Positions 8,763 to 17,871 of a stretch of DNA of 64,000 bases are shown one piece after another; within the stretch, counting starts at the first letter, position 1, and each line of letters begins with the position of its first letter. The notes under the pieces were generated by a model. That model saw only the letters and a list, made by a program, of their open reading frames with translations, had not been told where the DNA came from and ran no database searches. A program made the position numbers and the translations under genes. The stretch is from Psychroflexus torquis ATCC 700755 (GTDB taxonomy: Bacteria; Bacteroidota; Bacteroidia; Flavobacteriales; Flavobacteriaceae). The stretch spans positions 372,001 to 436,000 of the forward strand of contig NC_018721.1 of assembly GCF_000153485.2 (NCBI RefSeq), read 5' to 3'.

Positions 8763-9690
8763 ATTGCTTAATTTTTGAAGCTAATAGATACATGACTGCC
8801 ATCCGAATAGCGACACCGTTTTCTACTTGATTAAGGATTATGGAATGTTCAGAATCGGCTACATCACTAGTAATCTCAACGCCTCTATTAATAGGGCCAG
8901 GATGCATAATCGTGATAGGTTTGCTAAGAGTATCGAGAAGAGCTTTGTTAACTCCATATTGCTGAACATATTCTCTGGTACTAGGAAAATAAGAATGTTC
9001 CATTCGTTCATGCTGTACTCTAAGCATATTAGCAATTTCACACCACTCTAGAGCAGCTGCAAGGTTGTATTCAACCTCAACCCCTAAGCTTTCAATATGC
9101 TTTGGAATAAGCGAATTAGGACCGCAAACTTTTACTTTAGCCCCCAATTTTTTTAAAGCAAATATATTGCTCAAGGCGACTCGAGAATGCATGATATCTC
9201 CAATAATCACGATTTTCTTTCCTTTTACATCACCGTATTTTTCTCGAATTGAATAGACATCTAAAAGAGCTTGTGTAGGATGCTCATGAGCTCCATCACC
9301 TGCATTGATAATACTCGCCCCAATATGCTTTGAAAGGAAAACTCCAGCTCCAGGGTTAGGATGACGCATGACGACCATATCTACCTTCATAGCCAAAATA
9401 TTATTGACTGTATCCACCAAGGTTTCCCCTTTTGTTACTGAGGAAGAGGAGGCAGAAAAGTTAATAATGTCTGCACTCAATCGCTTTTCTGCCAATTCAA
9501 AAGACAAACGCGTACGGGTACTATTTTCAAAAAATAGATTAGCAATTGTGATATCTCTTAAACTCGGAACTTTTTTAATCGGTCTATTGATGATTTCTTT
9601 AAACTGATCCGCAGTTTCAAAAATAAGGTGAAGATCTTCAGTGGTAAGATATTTTATTCCTAGTAAATTTGAAACACTAAGTTCTTTCAT
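8752..9690 (-). CDS. pyrB: Aspartate carbamoyltransferase catalytic subunit
   Basis: Catalyses carbamoyl phosphate plus aspartate to N-carbamoylaspartate, the committed step of pyrimidine synthesis. The carbamoyl-phosphate loop STRTR is at residues 57-61. The family motifs HPTQALLD and MHPGPINRGVE (the aspartate-binding region) are present. The length of 312 aa is standard. No regulatory pyrI gene is nearby, whereas pyrR sits 8 bp upstream, suggesting transcriptional rather than allosteric control. The N-terminal MKELSVSNLLGIKYL is the expected start. Confidence 0.97.
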   Translation of the reverse strand: MKELSVSNLLGIKYLTTEDLHLIFETADQFKEIINRPIKKVPSLRDITIANLFFENSTRTRLSFELAEKRLSADIINFSASSSSVTKGETLVDTVNNILAMKVDMVVMRHPNPGAGVFLSKHIGASIINAGDGAHEHPTQALLDVYSIREKYGDVKGKKIVIIGDIMHSRVALSNIFALKKLGAKVKVCGPNSLIPKHIESLGVEVEYNLAAALEWCEIANMLRVQHERMEHSYFPSTREYVQQYGVNKALLDTLSKPITIMHPGPINRGVEITSDVADSEHSIILNQVENGVAIRMAVMYLLASKIKQYEN

Positions 9691-9698
9691 AATTGGCT

Positions 9699-10238
9699 TT
9701 AGTTATTCATAAGATAAATGGCATCTTCTCCGTCATTTTCTTTCCAACACACTTTCACATGTTCATCATTAATGGCGTCTACCTTTCTGCCATTATAATC
9801 TGGCTGAATGGGAAGGTGCCGGCTAAATCGTCTATCGATAAGAGTAAGCAATTCAATTTTTGAAGGTCTACCAAAAGATTGTAGTGCAGTTAAAGCGGAG
9901 CGAATACTTCGTCCTGTAAAAAGAACATCATCTATCAAGACGACATTTTTATTTTCGACAATAAAATCAATTTCAGTTTCATTAGCTTTTAGCATCTTAT
10001 CGCCTCTTCTAAAATCGTCTCTATAAAAGGTAATATCGAGTTTACCGAATTTTAAGGCATTCAATCCATAATCTTTGTCTAGGATATGATATAATCTCTG
10101 TGCTAAGAAACTTCCTCTAGGCTGAATGCCTATGAGGGCTGAATTTTGAAAATCTTTGTGGTTTTCGACTAACTGACAAGCTAAGCGTTGAAGAATAATG
10201 TTGATTTCTTTTCCGCTAAGAAGCAATTTTTGACTCAT
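9699..10238 (-). CDS. pyrR: PyrR: pyrimidine operon regulator / uracil phosphoribosyltransferase
   Basis: A phosphoribosyltransferase-fold regulator that in other bacteria binds pyr mRNA leaders when UMP is plentiful. The PRPP-binding loop VVLIDDVLFTGRSIRSAL spans residues 99-116, and IGIQPRGSFLAQRL forms the base/phosphate site. The 179 aa match the family. It heads the minus-strand run and is followed by pyrB 8 bp later. I could not recognise an anti-terminator/terminator pair in the short leader (10239-10270), so control may be by another route, or the protein may act mainly as an enzyme. Confidence 0.95.
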   Translation of the reverse strand: MSQKLLLSGKEINIILQRLACQLVENHKDFQNSALIGIQPRGSFLAQRLYHILDKDYGLNALKFGKLDITFYRDDFRRGDKMLKANETEIDFIVENKNVVLIDDVLFTGRSIRSALTALQSFGRPSKIELLTLIDRRFSRHLPIQPDYNGRKVDAINDEHVKVCWKENDGEDAIYLMNN

Positions 10239-10258
10239 CCCGATTTTGTTTAGTGACG

Positions 10259-10266
10259 CAAAAGTA
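10259..10266 (-). promoter_or_regulatory. Candidate -7 element for pyrR operon
   Basis: On the minus strand TACTTTTG matches TAnnTTTG and ends 20 bases before the pyrR ATG at 10238. That leaves a short leader, which argues against a long attenuator. No clear -33 element is visible. Confidence 0.35.
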
Positions 10267-10375
10267 ATTAAAATAAGCTGTAATGATAAAAAGTAATTTC
10301 ACTTTATGATTTAACTAATGAAATTGTGACATTTTGAAAAAATAGTAATAAGATTGTCAAAATTTAGAACTCCAT

Positions 10376-11611
10376 TTGAAAGCTCTACTTAAATACATCG
10401 GACCAGGTTTTTTATTGGCAGGCGCAGCTATCGGGGTTTCACATTTGGTTCAAGCTACAAGAGCAGGTGCTGATTATGGCGTAGTTTTAATTTTTGCAAT
10501 TTTGATTGCTTGTCTTACCAAATATCCTTTTTTGGAATTTGGATCAAGATATGTCTCCTCCACTGGAAAAAATTTAATAGAGGGCTACAGAACTCTTGGG
10601 CGATCTTACGTCGTTGTTTTTGCGTTAATCACCATTTTCACTATGTTTATTATCCAAGCCGCTGTAACAATTGTTTCTGCTGGTTTAGCTGAATATTTGT
10701 TTGGTTTTGGTTGGTCAAATTTTACTTGGTGTCTAGTATTGTTGATATTCTGCATTCTGATTCTACTTATAGGAAAGTATAAAAGATTGGATTTATTGAT
10801 GAAAATTGTCATAAGTCTTTTAACCATTTCAACGCTTTTTTCTGTTATCATTGCTGGCTTTCAAGTTGATTTTTCAACCATCAGTTTCAATAAATCTTCC
10901 GAATTATGGACCCTTAGTGGTATTGGTTTCATCATTGCATTGATGGGATGGATGCCAATTCCTATAGATGCAGCGGTGTGGCATTCCTTATGGGCAAGAG
11001 AAAAAACCCTTCAAACCAAATACCAGCCAAATTCTAGAGAAGCAAGTTTAGATTTTAATATTGGTTATATGTCAGCAACTTTTCTAGGTGTCTTATTCTT
11101 TCTGATGGGACTTTTGTTAATGAATAGCAGCGACATAAAATTTGCATCTGCTAGTGTGACTTTTTCTGCACAATTAATAGAAATGTACACTCAAACTCTA
11201 GGAGAATGGAGTAGAATTTTAATTGCATTTATTGCTTTTATCACGATGTTCAGTACCACCTTAACGGTAACCGATGCCTTTCCAAGAGTGATGTCAAAAT
11301 TGGTACAAAGCGAAAAACAAACTCAGAAAAAATTCAATGCTTACCATGTCTTTATATTCATCATACCGATGATAGCGCTTATAATTCTTTATTTTTTGAA
11401 TAGCACTTTTACAGTTTTGGTAGATTTTGCGGCCGGATTATCATTTTTAGCATCTCCAGTTTTAGCTTGGTTTAATTTGAAATTGATTATTCAGAATAAA
11501 AACAAAAATCTTATTAAAATTAGCCCTAACTATATACTGTTTTCTAGAATTTGTTTGTTCTTTTTAGTTTGTTTTGGCTTAGGATATCTAGTTTTTAAAT
11601 TTTTATCATAA
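10376..11611 (+). CDS. Nramp-like transporter lacking the canonical TM1 metal motif
   Basis: A membrane transporter of the Nramp/LeuT-fold family, 411 aa with about eleven hydrophobic segments. The start is a TTG at 10376; no ATG gives the conserved opening KALLKYIGPGFLLAGAAIG. True Nramp proteins carry DPGN in TM1 and an (A)MPH motif in TM6 for Mn/Fe binding. Here the TM1 position reads AAIGVSHLVQATRAGADYG, and TM6 reads LMGWMPIPIDAAVWHSLW, keeping M-P but not the histidine. This matches a divergent Nramp-related clade in Bacteroidota whose substrate I do not know. A bidirectional terminator follows directly. Family membership is fairly sure; ion specificity is open. Confidence 0.85.
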   Translation: MKALLKYIGPGFLLAGAAIGVSHLVQATRAGADYGVVLIFAILIACLTKYPFLEFGSRYVSSTGKNLIEGYRTLGRSYVVVFALITIFTMFIIQAAVTIVSAGLAEYLFGFGWSNFTWCLVLLIFCILILLIGKYKRLDLLMKIVISLLTISTLFSVIIAGFQVDFSTISFNKSSELWTLSGIGFIIALMGWMPIPIDAAVWHSLWAREKTLQTKYQPNSREASLDFNIGYMSATFLGVLFFLMGLLLMNSSDIKFASASVTFSAQLIEMYTQTLGEWSRILIAFIAFITMFSTTLTVTDAFPRVMSKLVQSEKQTQKKFNAYHVFIFIIPMIALIILYFLNSTFTVLVDFAAGLSFLASPVLAWFNLKLIIQNKNKNLIKISPNYILFSRICLFFLVCFGLGYLVFKFLS

Positions 11612-11612
11612 A

Positions 11613-11638
11613 AAAACCGCTCAAAATTGAGCGGTTTT
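11613..11638. terminator. Bidirectional terminator between Nramp-like gene and dnaK
   Basis: A perfect inverted repeat AAAACCGCTCAA / TTGAGCGGTTTT with A- and T-rich arms. It lies 1 bp after the Nramp-like stop and 23 bp after the dnaK stop on the other strand, so it can serve both convergent genes. Confidence 0.85.
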
Positions 11639-11661
11639 AGTACCATTAATGTGAATCTATT

Positions 11662-13572
11662 TTATTTCACTTCTTCGAAATCTACATCTTCAACATCGCT
11701 GTCTTCGGCTTTTTTGTCATCACCAGCATCTTTATCTGGTTGTTGAGCTCCTCCACCTTTTTGAGAATCAGCTTGTGCTTTATACATTTCTTCGGAAGCT
11801 GTTTTCCAAGCTTCATTTAATTTATCTAAAGCTGGAGTAATTGTCTCTAGTTCTTTAGTTTCGTATGCTGCTTTTAGCTCTTCTAAAGCATCTTCAACAG
11901 GCTTTTTATTATCGGCTGAAATTTTATCTCCAAATTCACTCATTTGGCTTTCAGTTTGGAAAATCATAGCATCAGCTTCATTGAGCTTATCTACTTTTTC
12001 TTTAGTCTTCTTATCTGCTTCAGCATTAACTTCTGCTTCTTGCTTCATCTTTTTGATTTCCTCTTCAGTCAATCCAGAAGACGCTTCAATTCTGATGTCT
12101 TGAGACTTACCAGTTGCTTTATCTGTAGCGCTTACTTTAATAATACCATTGGCATCAATGTCAAAAGTAACTTCAATTTGAGGAGTTCCACGTTTTGCTG
12201 GTGGTATACCGTCTAAGTGAAATCTACCAATAGTATTATTGTCTTGTGCCATTGGACGCTCACCCTGTAGAGCATGTATTTCTACACTTGGTTGATTGTC
12301 TTGAGCGGTAGAAAAAACCTGAGATTTTTTAGAAGGAATCGTTGTATTAGATTCAATTAACTTGGTCATCACACCACCCATAGTTTCAATACCTAAAGAT
12401 AATGGAGTCACATCCAATAGCAATACATCTTTTACATCTCCTGTTAACACACCACCTTGGATACCTGCACCTATAGCAACAACCTCATCTGGATTTACAC
12501 CTTTACTTGGTTTCTTACCAAAAAAGTCTTCAACAGCTTTTTGAACAGCAGGAATACGAGTAGAACCACCAACTAAGATGATTTCGTCAATATCGCTTTT
12601 GTTTAAACCTGCAGCTTTAAGCGCTTTTTCACATGGAGTAATGGTTCTTTTAACCAAACCAGAAATCAATTGCTCAAATTTTGATCTAGAAAAAGTTCTT
12701 ACCAAGTGTTTTGGTCCGCTTTGAGTAGCAGTGACATAAGGAAGATTAATTTCAGTTGAACTAGAAGAAGATAATTCAATTTTAGCTTTCTCAGCAGCTT
12801 CTTTCAATCTCTGTAAAGCCATAGCATCATTTCTAAGATCTATGTTTTCATCTTTGATAAATTCTTCAGCTAACCAATCAATAATCACTTCATCTACATC
12901 ATCACCACCTAAATGCGTGTCACCATCTGTTGCTAATACTTCAAATACGCCATCACCTAATTCAAGGACAGAAACATCATGTGTACCTCCACCAAAGTCA
13001 AATACTGCAATTTTTTGATCTTTATCCTTTTTATCCAAACCGTAAGCCAAAGCTGCAGCTGTAGGCTCGTTTATAATTCTGCTTACTTTTAACCCAGCAA
13101 TCTCTCCAGCTTCTTTAGTCGCTTGTCTTTGAGAATCGTTGAAATAAGCAGGCACTGTAATGACAGCTTCGGTAACCTCATGACCTAAATAGTCTTCAGC
13201 AGTTTTCTTCATTTTTTGAAGTATCATTGCCGAAAGCTCCTGAGGTGTATACATTCTACCGTCGATATCTACACGAGCAGTATCATTTTCACCCTTCACC
13301 ACTTTGTAAGGGACTCTTTTTATTTCTTTTGTAGATTCTGAGAATTTGTTTCCCATAAATCTTTTGATAGAAGCTATCGTTTTTTCTGGGTTAGTGACTG
13401 CCTGTCGTTTTGCAGGATCACCAACTTTAATTTCACCATCTTCTACGAAAGCAATTACAGATGGAGTTGTTCTTTTACCTTCAGCATTAGGAATAACAGT
13501 TGGCTCATTACCTTCCATTACGGAAACACATGAATTGGTTGTTCCTAAATCTATTCCTATAATCTTACTCAT
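11662..13572 (-). CDS. dnaK: Chaperone DnaK (Hsp70)
   Basis: An ATP-dependent chaperone, 636 aa. The phosphate-1 loop [13 protein letters not shown] begins at residue 5. The ATPase domain motifs [29 protein letters not shown] and [16 protein letters not shown] (phosphate 2) follow, then the linker [15 protein letters not shown] and the substrate-binding domain with its helical lid. The tail is acidic and ends EEVK. One small oddity is HDVSV in the loop that reads FDVSI or YDVSV in many homologues. No grpE or dnaJ is adjacent. A 7-3-7 inverted repeat lies about 75 bp upstream and may mark stress control. Confidence 0.98.
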   Translation of the reverse strand: MSKIIGIDLGTTNSCVSVMEGNEPTVIPNAEGKRTTPSVIAFVEDGEIKVGDPAKRQAVTNPEKTIASIKRFMGNKFSESTKEIKRVPYKVVKGENDTARVDIDGRMYTPQELSAMILQKMKKTAEDYLGHEVTEAVITVPAYFNDSQRQATKEAGEIAGLKVSRIINEPTAAALAYGLDKKDKDQKIAVFDFGGGTHDVSVLELGDGVFEVLATDGDTHLGGDDVDEVIIDWLAEEFIKDENIDLRNDAMALQRLKEAAEKAKIELSSSSSTEINLPYVTATQSGPKHLVRTFSRSKFEQLISGLVKRTITPCEKALKAAGLNKSDIDEIILVGGSTRIPAVQKAVEDFFGKKPSKGVNPDEVVAIGAGIQGGVLTGDVKDVLLLDVTPLSLGIETMGGVMTKLIESNTTIPSKKSQVFSTAQDNQPSVEIHALQGERPMAQDNNTIGRFHLDGIPPAKRGTPQIEVTFDIDANGIIKVSATDKATGKSQDIRIEASSGLTEEEIKKMKQEAEVNAEADKKTKEKVDKLNEADAMIFQTESQMSEFGDKISADNKKPVEDALEELKAAYETKELETITPALDKLNEAWKTASEEMYKAQADSQKGGGAQQPDKDAGDDKKAEDSDVEDVDFEEVK

Positions 13573-13644
13573 AATTAAATATTTTAATATTCTTAAAAAT
13601 TGATTTCATTTACAAAAAGTCAATCATTATGCCATCAAAACACC

Positions 13645-13661
13645 TATGACATACTGTCATA
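13645..13661. promoter_or_regulatory. Inverted repeat upstream of dnaK (candidate operator)
   Basis: TATGACA-TAC-TGTCATA, a perfect 7-3-7 inverted repeat, sits 73 bp upstream of the dnaK start in the dnaK/sdaA divergent gap. It lacks a T-run, so it is not a terminator, and it does not resemble the CIRCE element. It is a plausible binding site for a dimeric regulator; which gene it controls is unknown. Confidence 0.35.
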
Positions 13662-13761
13662 TTCAATAATGGCTTTTCTTTCTACACATTTTGAAGAATT
13701 ATGAATTTAATCTCGAAAAAAACTTGAATATTTGTAGATCGATAAACAAAGCTTAAAAGAA

Positions 13762-15201
13762 ATGAAGAAAATTGAATGTATTAGCGTTTTTGATATGTTG
13801 AAAATAGGCATTGGGCCCTCGAGTTCTCATACACTTGGACCGTGGCGTGCCTCTCAACGATGGATAGATGAATTGAAAAAGGATGGACTTATAGATGAAA
13901 TTGAGAAAATAGAAATTCACTTATATGGTTCTCTGTCCTTAACTGGCAAGGGCCATGCTACAGATATTGCTGCCACACTTGGCCTTTGTGGTCATGATCC
14001 TGTAACTATGGATATCAACCTGATAGACGTTGAAATTGACAGGATAAAGAAGGATGGAAATTTAAATTTTAACAAAACACGCTTTATCAACTTCGATTTC
14101 AATAACGATATAGTGTTCTTAAAATCATTTAAAGAATTTCATCCTAATGGAATTACATACCTAGGAACTTTAAAAAATGGTAAAACTGTTGAATCCACGT
14201 TTTATTCTATTGGTGGAGGCTTTGTTGTAAAGGAAGATAGAGAAAATGCAAAGCAAAAGAACGAAGAACTTAAAAATTTCCCCTTCCAAATAGACTCCGC
14301 TTTAAAGCTGATGGAACACTGCAAGGCTGAGAAAAAAATCATTTCTGAAATTGTTCTAGAAAATGAAAAGTCTTTGAGAAGTGAACTCGAAATAGACTCT
14401 GGTCTTCAGAAGATATGGGAAACCATGTTGGAATCGATGTACATAGGTTGTCATACAGAAGGCACTTTGCCTGGAGGACTAAATGTAAATAGAAGAGCTG
14501 CTAAGATGAACAAGAATTTACTAGCAGATAAGTTTGAAACTTACAGCACACCACAAGAATGGTTAGAGACTATTCGAACTAAAGAAGTCAAATTTAGGCA
14601 AATCCTGCAGTGGGTAAGTTGCTTCGCCATTTCTGTAAACGAAGTTAATGCTTCTTTGGGAAGAGTTGTGACAGCACCAACCAACGGCAGTTCTGGAACT
14701 ATGCCTGCCGTTATGATGTATTATATGGTTATCGAAAACCACGATGCTACTTTTGAAGACCTTAAACGCTTTATGCTTGTTGCAGGCGAAATAGGAAGTT
14801 TATTTAAAAAAGGAGCCACTATTTCTGCGGCTATGGGTGGTTGTCAAGCAGAAATTGGTGTGTCTTCCTCTATGGCAGCTGGAGCCCTTACAGAATTGAT
14901 GGGCGGATCTCCAGAACAAGTTCTAATGGCCAGTGAAATAGCTATGGAGCACCACTTGGGTCTTACCTGCGATCCTATTGCTGGACTTGTTCAAATCCCA
15001 TGTATTGAGCGCAACGCAATGGGAGCTATAAAAGCGATCAACGCTGCAGAAATCGCAATGGAATCTGACGCTTCAAAGGCTAAAGTTCCTATGGACAAAG
15101 TCATTGCAACCATGTGGGAGACGGCTCAAGATATGACCTCCAAATACAAAGAAACCTCCGAAGGTGGATTGGCTATACAAGTAAATATGAGTGACTGCTA
15201 A
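13762..15201 (+). CDS. sdaA: L-serine ammonia-lyase (single-chain, iron-sulfur type)
   Basis: Deaminates L-serine to pyruvate and ammonia using a [4Fe-4S] cluster. The N-terminal beta domain opens with SVFDMLKIGIGPSSSHTLGP, diagnostic of the family. The C-terminal alpha domain holds the conserved cysteines in GGCQAEIG, LTCDPIAG and QIPCIERNAMG, plus a final SDC tail seen in related enzymes that insert the terminal cysteine into the cluster. At 479 aa it is the fused single-chain form, unlike the alpha/beta split of Firmicutes. A strong terminator follows. It is divergent from dnaK. Confidence 0.96.
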   Translation: MKKIECISVFDMLKIGIGPSSSHTLGPWRASQRWIDELKKDGLIDEIEKIEIHLYGSLSLTGKGHATDIAATLGLCGHDPVTMDINLIDVEIDRIKKDGNLNFNKTRFINFDFNNDIVFLKSFKEFHPNGITYLGTLKNGKTVESTFYSIGGGFVVKEDRENAKQKNEELKNFPFQIDSALKLMEHCKAEKKIISEIVLENEKSLRSELEIDSGLQKIWETMLESMYIGCHTEGTLPGGLNVNRRAAKMNKNLLADKFETYSTPQEWLETIRTKEVKFRQILQWVSCFAISVNEVNASLGRVVTAPTNGSSGTMPAVMMYYMVIENHDATFEDLKRFMLVAGEIGSLFKKGATISAAMGGCQAEIGVSSSMAAGALTELMGGSPEQVLMASEIAMEHHLGLTCDPIAGLVQIPCIERNAMGAIKAINAAEIAMESDASKAKVPMDKVIATMWETAQDMTSKYKETSEGGLAIQVNMSDC

Positions 15202-15203
15202 TT

Positions 15204-15241
15204 AAAAACCCCTTTTGAATCTCAATTCAAAAGGGGTTTTT
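15204..15241 (+). terminator. Terminator after sdaA (bidirectional)
   Basis: A 17-bp perfect stem (left arm 15204-15220 rich in A then CCCCTTTTGAAT, right arm 15225-15241) with a 4-nt loop and a T-run, 2 bp after the sdaA stop. The A-rich left arm gives a T-run on the other strand too, so it also serves the convergent immunophilin gene. Confidence 0.9.
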
Positions 15242-15260
15242 AGTTTATAAGTATCTCTTA

Positions 15261-16196
15261 TTAAGATTTAACCTTCATCAATTCCAAGTCAAAAATCAAG
15301 ATAGAATTAGCCGGAATAACTCCCCCTACTTCCTGGTCACCGTAGGCTAGGTTTGGTGGGATTACGAATTGAGCTTTCGTCCCTTCTTTCAGCAACAATA
15401 AACCTTCATCCCATCCTTCAATAACATGCCCCGCTCCTACTGGAAACTCAATTGGCTCTTTTCTCTTATAAGAAGAATCAAACACATTACCATTGACCAA
15501 GCTTCCTTTATAATGAACACTTATGTTTTGACCTTTTTTAGGGTGTGGGCCACTTCCTTCATTAATAATTTGGTAACGCAAACCGCTTTTAGTCTTTTGA
15601 AATCCCTTTGAAATAGTTTCTAATTGTTCTTCATGCTCAGCGTTTTGCTTAGCTTCTTTTACATTTTTTGAATCCTTAAAATCTTCAAAACTTTCCAAAG
15701 CGTCAAAAGCTTTGGCTTCATCACCAACGCGTTCTATCTCTACAGAGTTTAAAGCATCCTTCATCTCTATGCTATCCACGACATCTTGCCCCTCTAACAC
15801 ATAGCCAAAAACTGTATGCTTACCATCTAACCAACCCGTAGGACCATGAGTGATAAAAAACTGACTCCCATTGGTTCCAGGACCTGCGTTTGCCATGGAC
15901 AAAACTCCAGCTCGGTCGTGTTTTAATTCGGGATGAATTTCATCATCAAATTGATAACCTGGACCTCCAGTACCGTTGCCCCTAGGATCTCCACCTTGTA
16001 CCATAAAGTTCTCTATGACTCTATGAAACTTCAAATCATTATAATAAGGGGTTCCTAAGTCTTTTGCTGTATTTTTTATCTTTCCTTCTGCTAATCCTAT
16101 AAAATTCCCGACGGTGCCGGGAGTTTTTTCAAAGGTCAACTGAACTATAATTTTACCTTTGCTCGTATTAAAATGAGCATATATTCCATTTTCCAT
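15261..16196 (-). CDS. Cyclophilin-FKBP fusion peptidyl-prolyl isomerase
   Basis: A dual-family immunophilin of 311 aa. Residues 1-165 are a cyclophilin domain with [15 protein letters not shown], the [12 protein letters not shown] loop and [20 protein letters not shown] charged helical linker (about 166-200) leads to an FKBP domain at about 205-311 with [32 protein letters not shown] and [13 protein letters not shown]. No signal peptide is visible, so it should be cytoplasmic. Fusions of this order have been described in Flavobacterium. Both active sites look intact. It probably helps proline-limited folding; clients are unknown. Confidence 0.93.
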   Translation of the reverse strand: MENGIYAHFNTSKGKIIVQLTFEKTPGTVGNFIGLAEGKIKNTAKDLGTPYYNDLKFHRVIENFMVQGGDPRGNGTGGPGYQFDDEIHPELKHDRAGVLSMANAGPGTNGSQFFITHGPTGWLDGKHTVFGYVLEGQDVVDSIEMKDALNSVEIERVGDEAKAFDALESFEDFKDSKNVKEAKQNAEHEEQLETISKGFQKTKSGLRYQIINEGSGPHPKKGQNISVHYKGSLVNGNVFDSSYKRKEPIEFPVGAGHVIEGWDEGLLLLKEGTKAQFVIPPNLAYGDQEVGGVIPANSILIFDLELMKVKS

Positions 16197-16521
16197 AACT
16201 TACTTTTTTTGCAAATTTAAGATTAAATCTTATTTAGATGTGGCTATTGTCAAATTAAGTAGTAATTCAGTATTAGAAATAAATAGCTTCAGATAAAATA
16301 TAATTTAGAATACTGGTTAAATAAATGTAGAATTTGGTATCTATTTTATTTTTAAAATGTGAATTTTTATGAGGTATGTACAAAATATGTAATAAACATT
16401 TCAGATAAAATTTAAATTTTTAAAAAAAAATTAATTAAAAGTGAATATTGTTTTAATTTTATATCTAAGAATTATTCTTAATGTATTGATTGTGAATAAA
16501 ATTTACTTTATTTTTATTTTG
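16197..16521. other. AT-rich gap without a recognisable gene
   Basis: About 325 bp of very AT-rich DNA upstream of the immunophilin gene and before a decayed secreted-protein gene. I see no reading frame, RNA gene or repeat in it. It must hold the promoter of the immunophilin gene on the minus strand. Confidence 0.4.
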
Positions 16522-16942
16522 AATAAACATAATTTATGCTCAAGTTGATTATTGTGGTACAGATGATAATCCTGCATTGAACTTAAATGACAATAATAAT
16601 TCCTGTAGTATTCATAATCTTTCAAATTATTTAGGTTTTAACGTCAATACTCATTTATTAACTGAAAATAGCTCTAATACCAAATTATATTTATAATGCC
16701 GTATGAATAAATTGAATTATTTTTTGATTGATTGAAATCAAAAATAACTAGCATAGCCTTAGCTACGGTAATTATTTTAGATGAAAAGCAGGCGAAAAAG
16801 AAAAGATTTATTGCGTCATTATAGGTCTAATTTGGTATAATATCAAAATTAGCACAAAGGGTATGGTAAATGGAGTTTATATCATTTCTTTAATATACAT
16901 GGAGGTAAAATTATAGATTCTAAACAACTTATTAAAAAATAA
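16522..16942 (+). pseudogene. Decayed T9SS-secreted protein, split by a MITE
   Basis: Remnant of a secreted protein. A hydrophobic stretch ending in IIYAQ resembles a signal peptide but is broken by a stop and lacks a usable start. It is followed in frame by VDYCGTDDNPALNL. At 16677 a 160-bp MITE-like element interrupts the frame. If it and one TAA repeat are removed, the frame continues as NIKISTKGMVNGVYIISL, the style of a T9SS sorting domain. A one-base deletion then shifts the frame, after which IHGGKIIDSKQLIKK ends at a TAA (16940-16942). The middle of the ancestral protein seems to be deleted. Family of the lost catalytic part unknown. Confidence 0.65.
16678..16837. mobile_element. MITE-like element, copy 1 (160 bp)
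   Basis: A small non-coding element with terminal inverted repeats TACCAAATTA / TAATTTGGTA, flanked by a 3-bp direct repeat TAA (16675-16677 and 16838-16840). Subterminal arms (TATAATGCCGTATGAATAAA and TTTATTGCGTCATTATA) are also nearly inverted. The centre contains AGCATAGCCTTAGCTACGGT, shared with the copies at 24936 and 59523. It encodes no protein. Removing it plus one TAA restores the surrounding reading frame. A 3-bp TNA target fits the IS1031 subgroup of the IS5 family as the possible source of transposase, by inference. Confidence 0.8.
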
Positions 16943-16947
16943 AAAAT

Positions 16948-17865
16948 ATGTATTACAGTAAATTAATTATTATGTTCGGAATTATCTTTATTTGTATACA
17001 TTTTGGATATTCACAAACAACAAAAATTCCTGATGAAAATTTTGAACAAGCACTTATTGATCTCGGTATTGATAGCGACGGCATAGTCAATGGTCAAGTT
17101 TTGACCGCTGATATTGTGAATGTAACAGAATTAGATCTATCCGTTGATTCATTTAATGACCCTGATTATTCTGATTTAGATATTACTGGAATTTCAGATT
17201 TTACAGCATTAGAAATTCTAAATTTAGGAGAACAACCAATTAATTGGAATATAGACGATGAAAATATACTAAATTCAAATCTTAACTTGAGGGAAATCTA
17301 TATTAACAAGGAATCTATAGATGTCGGCTACACTATAGCTATTGAAAGTTTAAATCTGGGTAATCTCCAAGATTTAGAATATGTTGACTTGGGAAATGTT
17401 TATATCAATTCCATAATTCTAGATAATCCCAATTTTGATTATGAAAATTTGACATTGAATTTATTTACAGACTATGATTTGACCCATAATTTTTGCATTC
17501 AAGTTAATGATCCAGTTGCAGCAAATAATAATAATAATCCTCCTTACGATACTTGGACAATAAATTTTAATGATTTCTATACTTCATACAGTTTCACTTC
17601 AAATTGCACGTTAAGTACGGATGATTTTGAGAGCTTCTATTCAATTTCACTGTTTCCAAACCCAGTACAGGAACGTTTGTATTTTGAAAATCCGAAGCAG
17701 ATTACAATAAACGAAGTCGAAATCTTTAATATGGAAGGTAAGTTAGTAAAAACATTTTCTGAAATTAAAAATGGAATCAACTTAGTAAACTTAGGTCGAG
17801 GTGTTTATTTTGTAAAAGTGAAAAATCAAAAAACAACAGAAACATTTAAAATTTTGAAACAATAA
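16948..17865 (+). CDS. T9SS-secreted protein with C-terminal sorting domain
   Basis: A secreted protein of 305 aa. Residues 1-23 are a signal peptide ending GYSQ. The first mature part (IPDENFEQALIDLGIDSDG) and the repeated leucine/asparagine pattern that follows resemble the leucine-rich-repeat secreted proteins common in Flavobacteriia. From about residue 230 comes a type A T9SS sorting domain with SLFPNPVQERLYF, EIFNMEGKLVKTF and GVYFVKVKNQ, ending TFKILKQ. Its role outside the cell is unknown, perhaps adhesion. The last 517 bp lie inside the left 1.58-kb direct repeat; the truncated twin is at 27656-28169. It starts 5 bp after the decayed T9SS gene. Confidence 0.85.
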   Translation: MYYSKLIIMFGIIFICIHFGYSQTTKIPDENFEQALIDLGIDSDGIVNGQVLTADIVNVTELDLSVDSFNDPDYSDLDITGISDFTALEILNLGEQPINWNIDDENILNSNLNLREIYINKESIDVGYTIAIESLNLGNLQDLEYVDLGNVYINSIILDNPNFDYENLTLNLFTDYDLTHNFCIQVNDPVAANNNNNPPYDTWTINFNDFYTSYSFTSNCTLSTDDFESFYSISLFPNPVQERLYFENPKQITINEVEIFNMEGKLVKTFSEIKNGINLVNLGRGVYFVKVKNQKTTETFKILKQ

Positions 17866-17871
17866 AAATCT

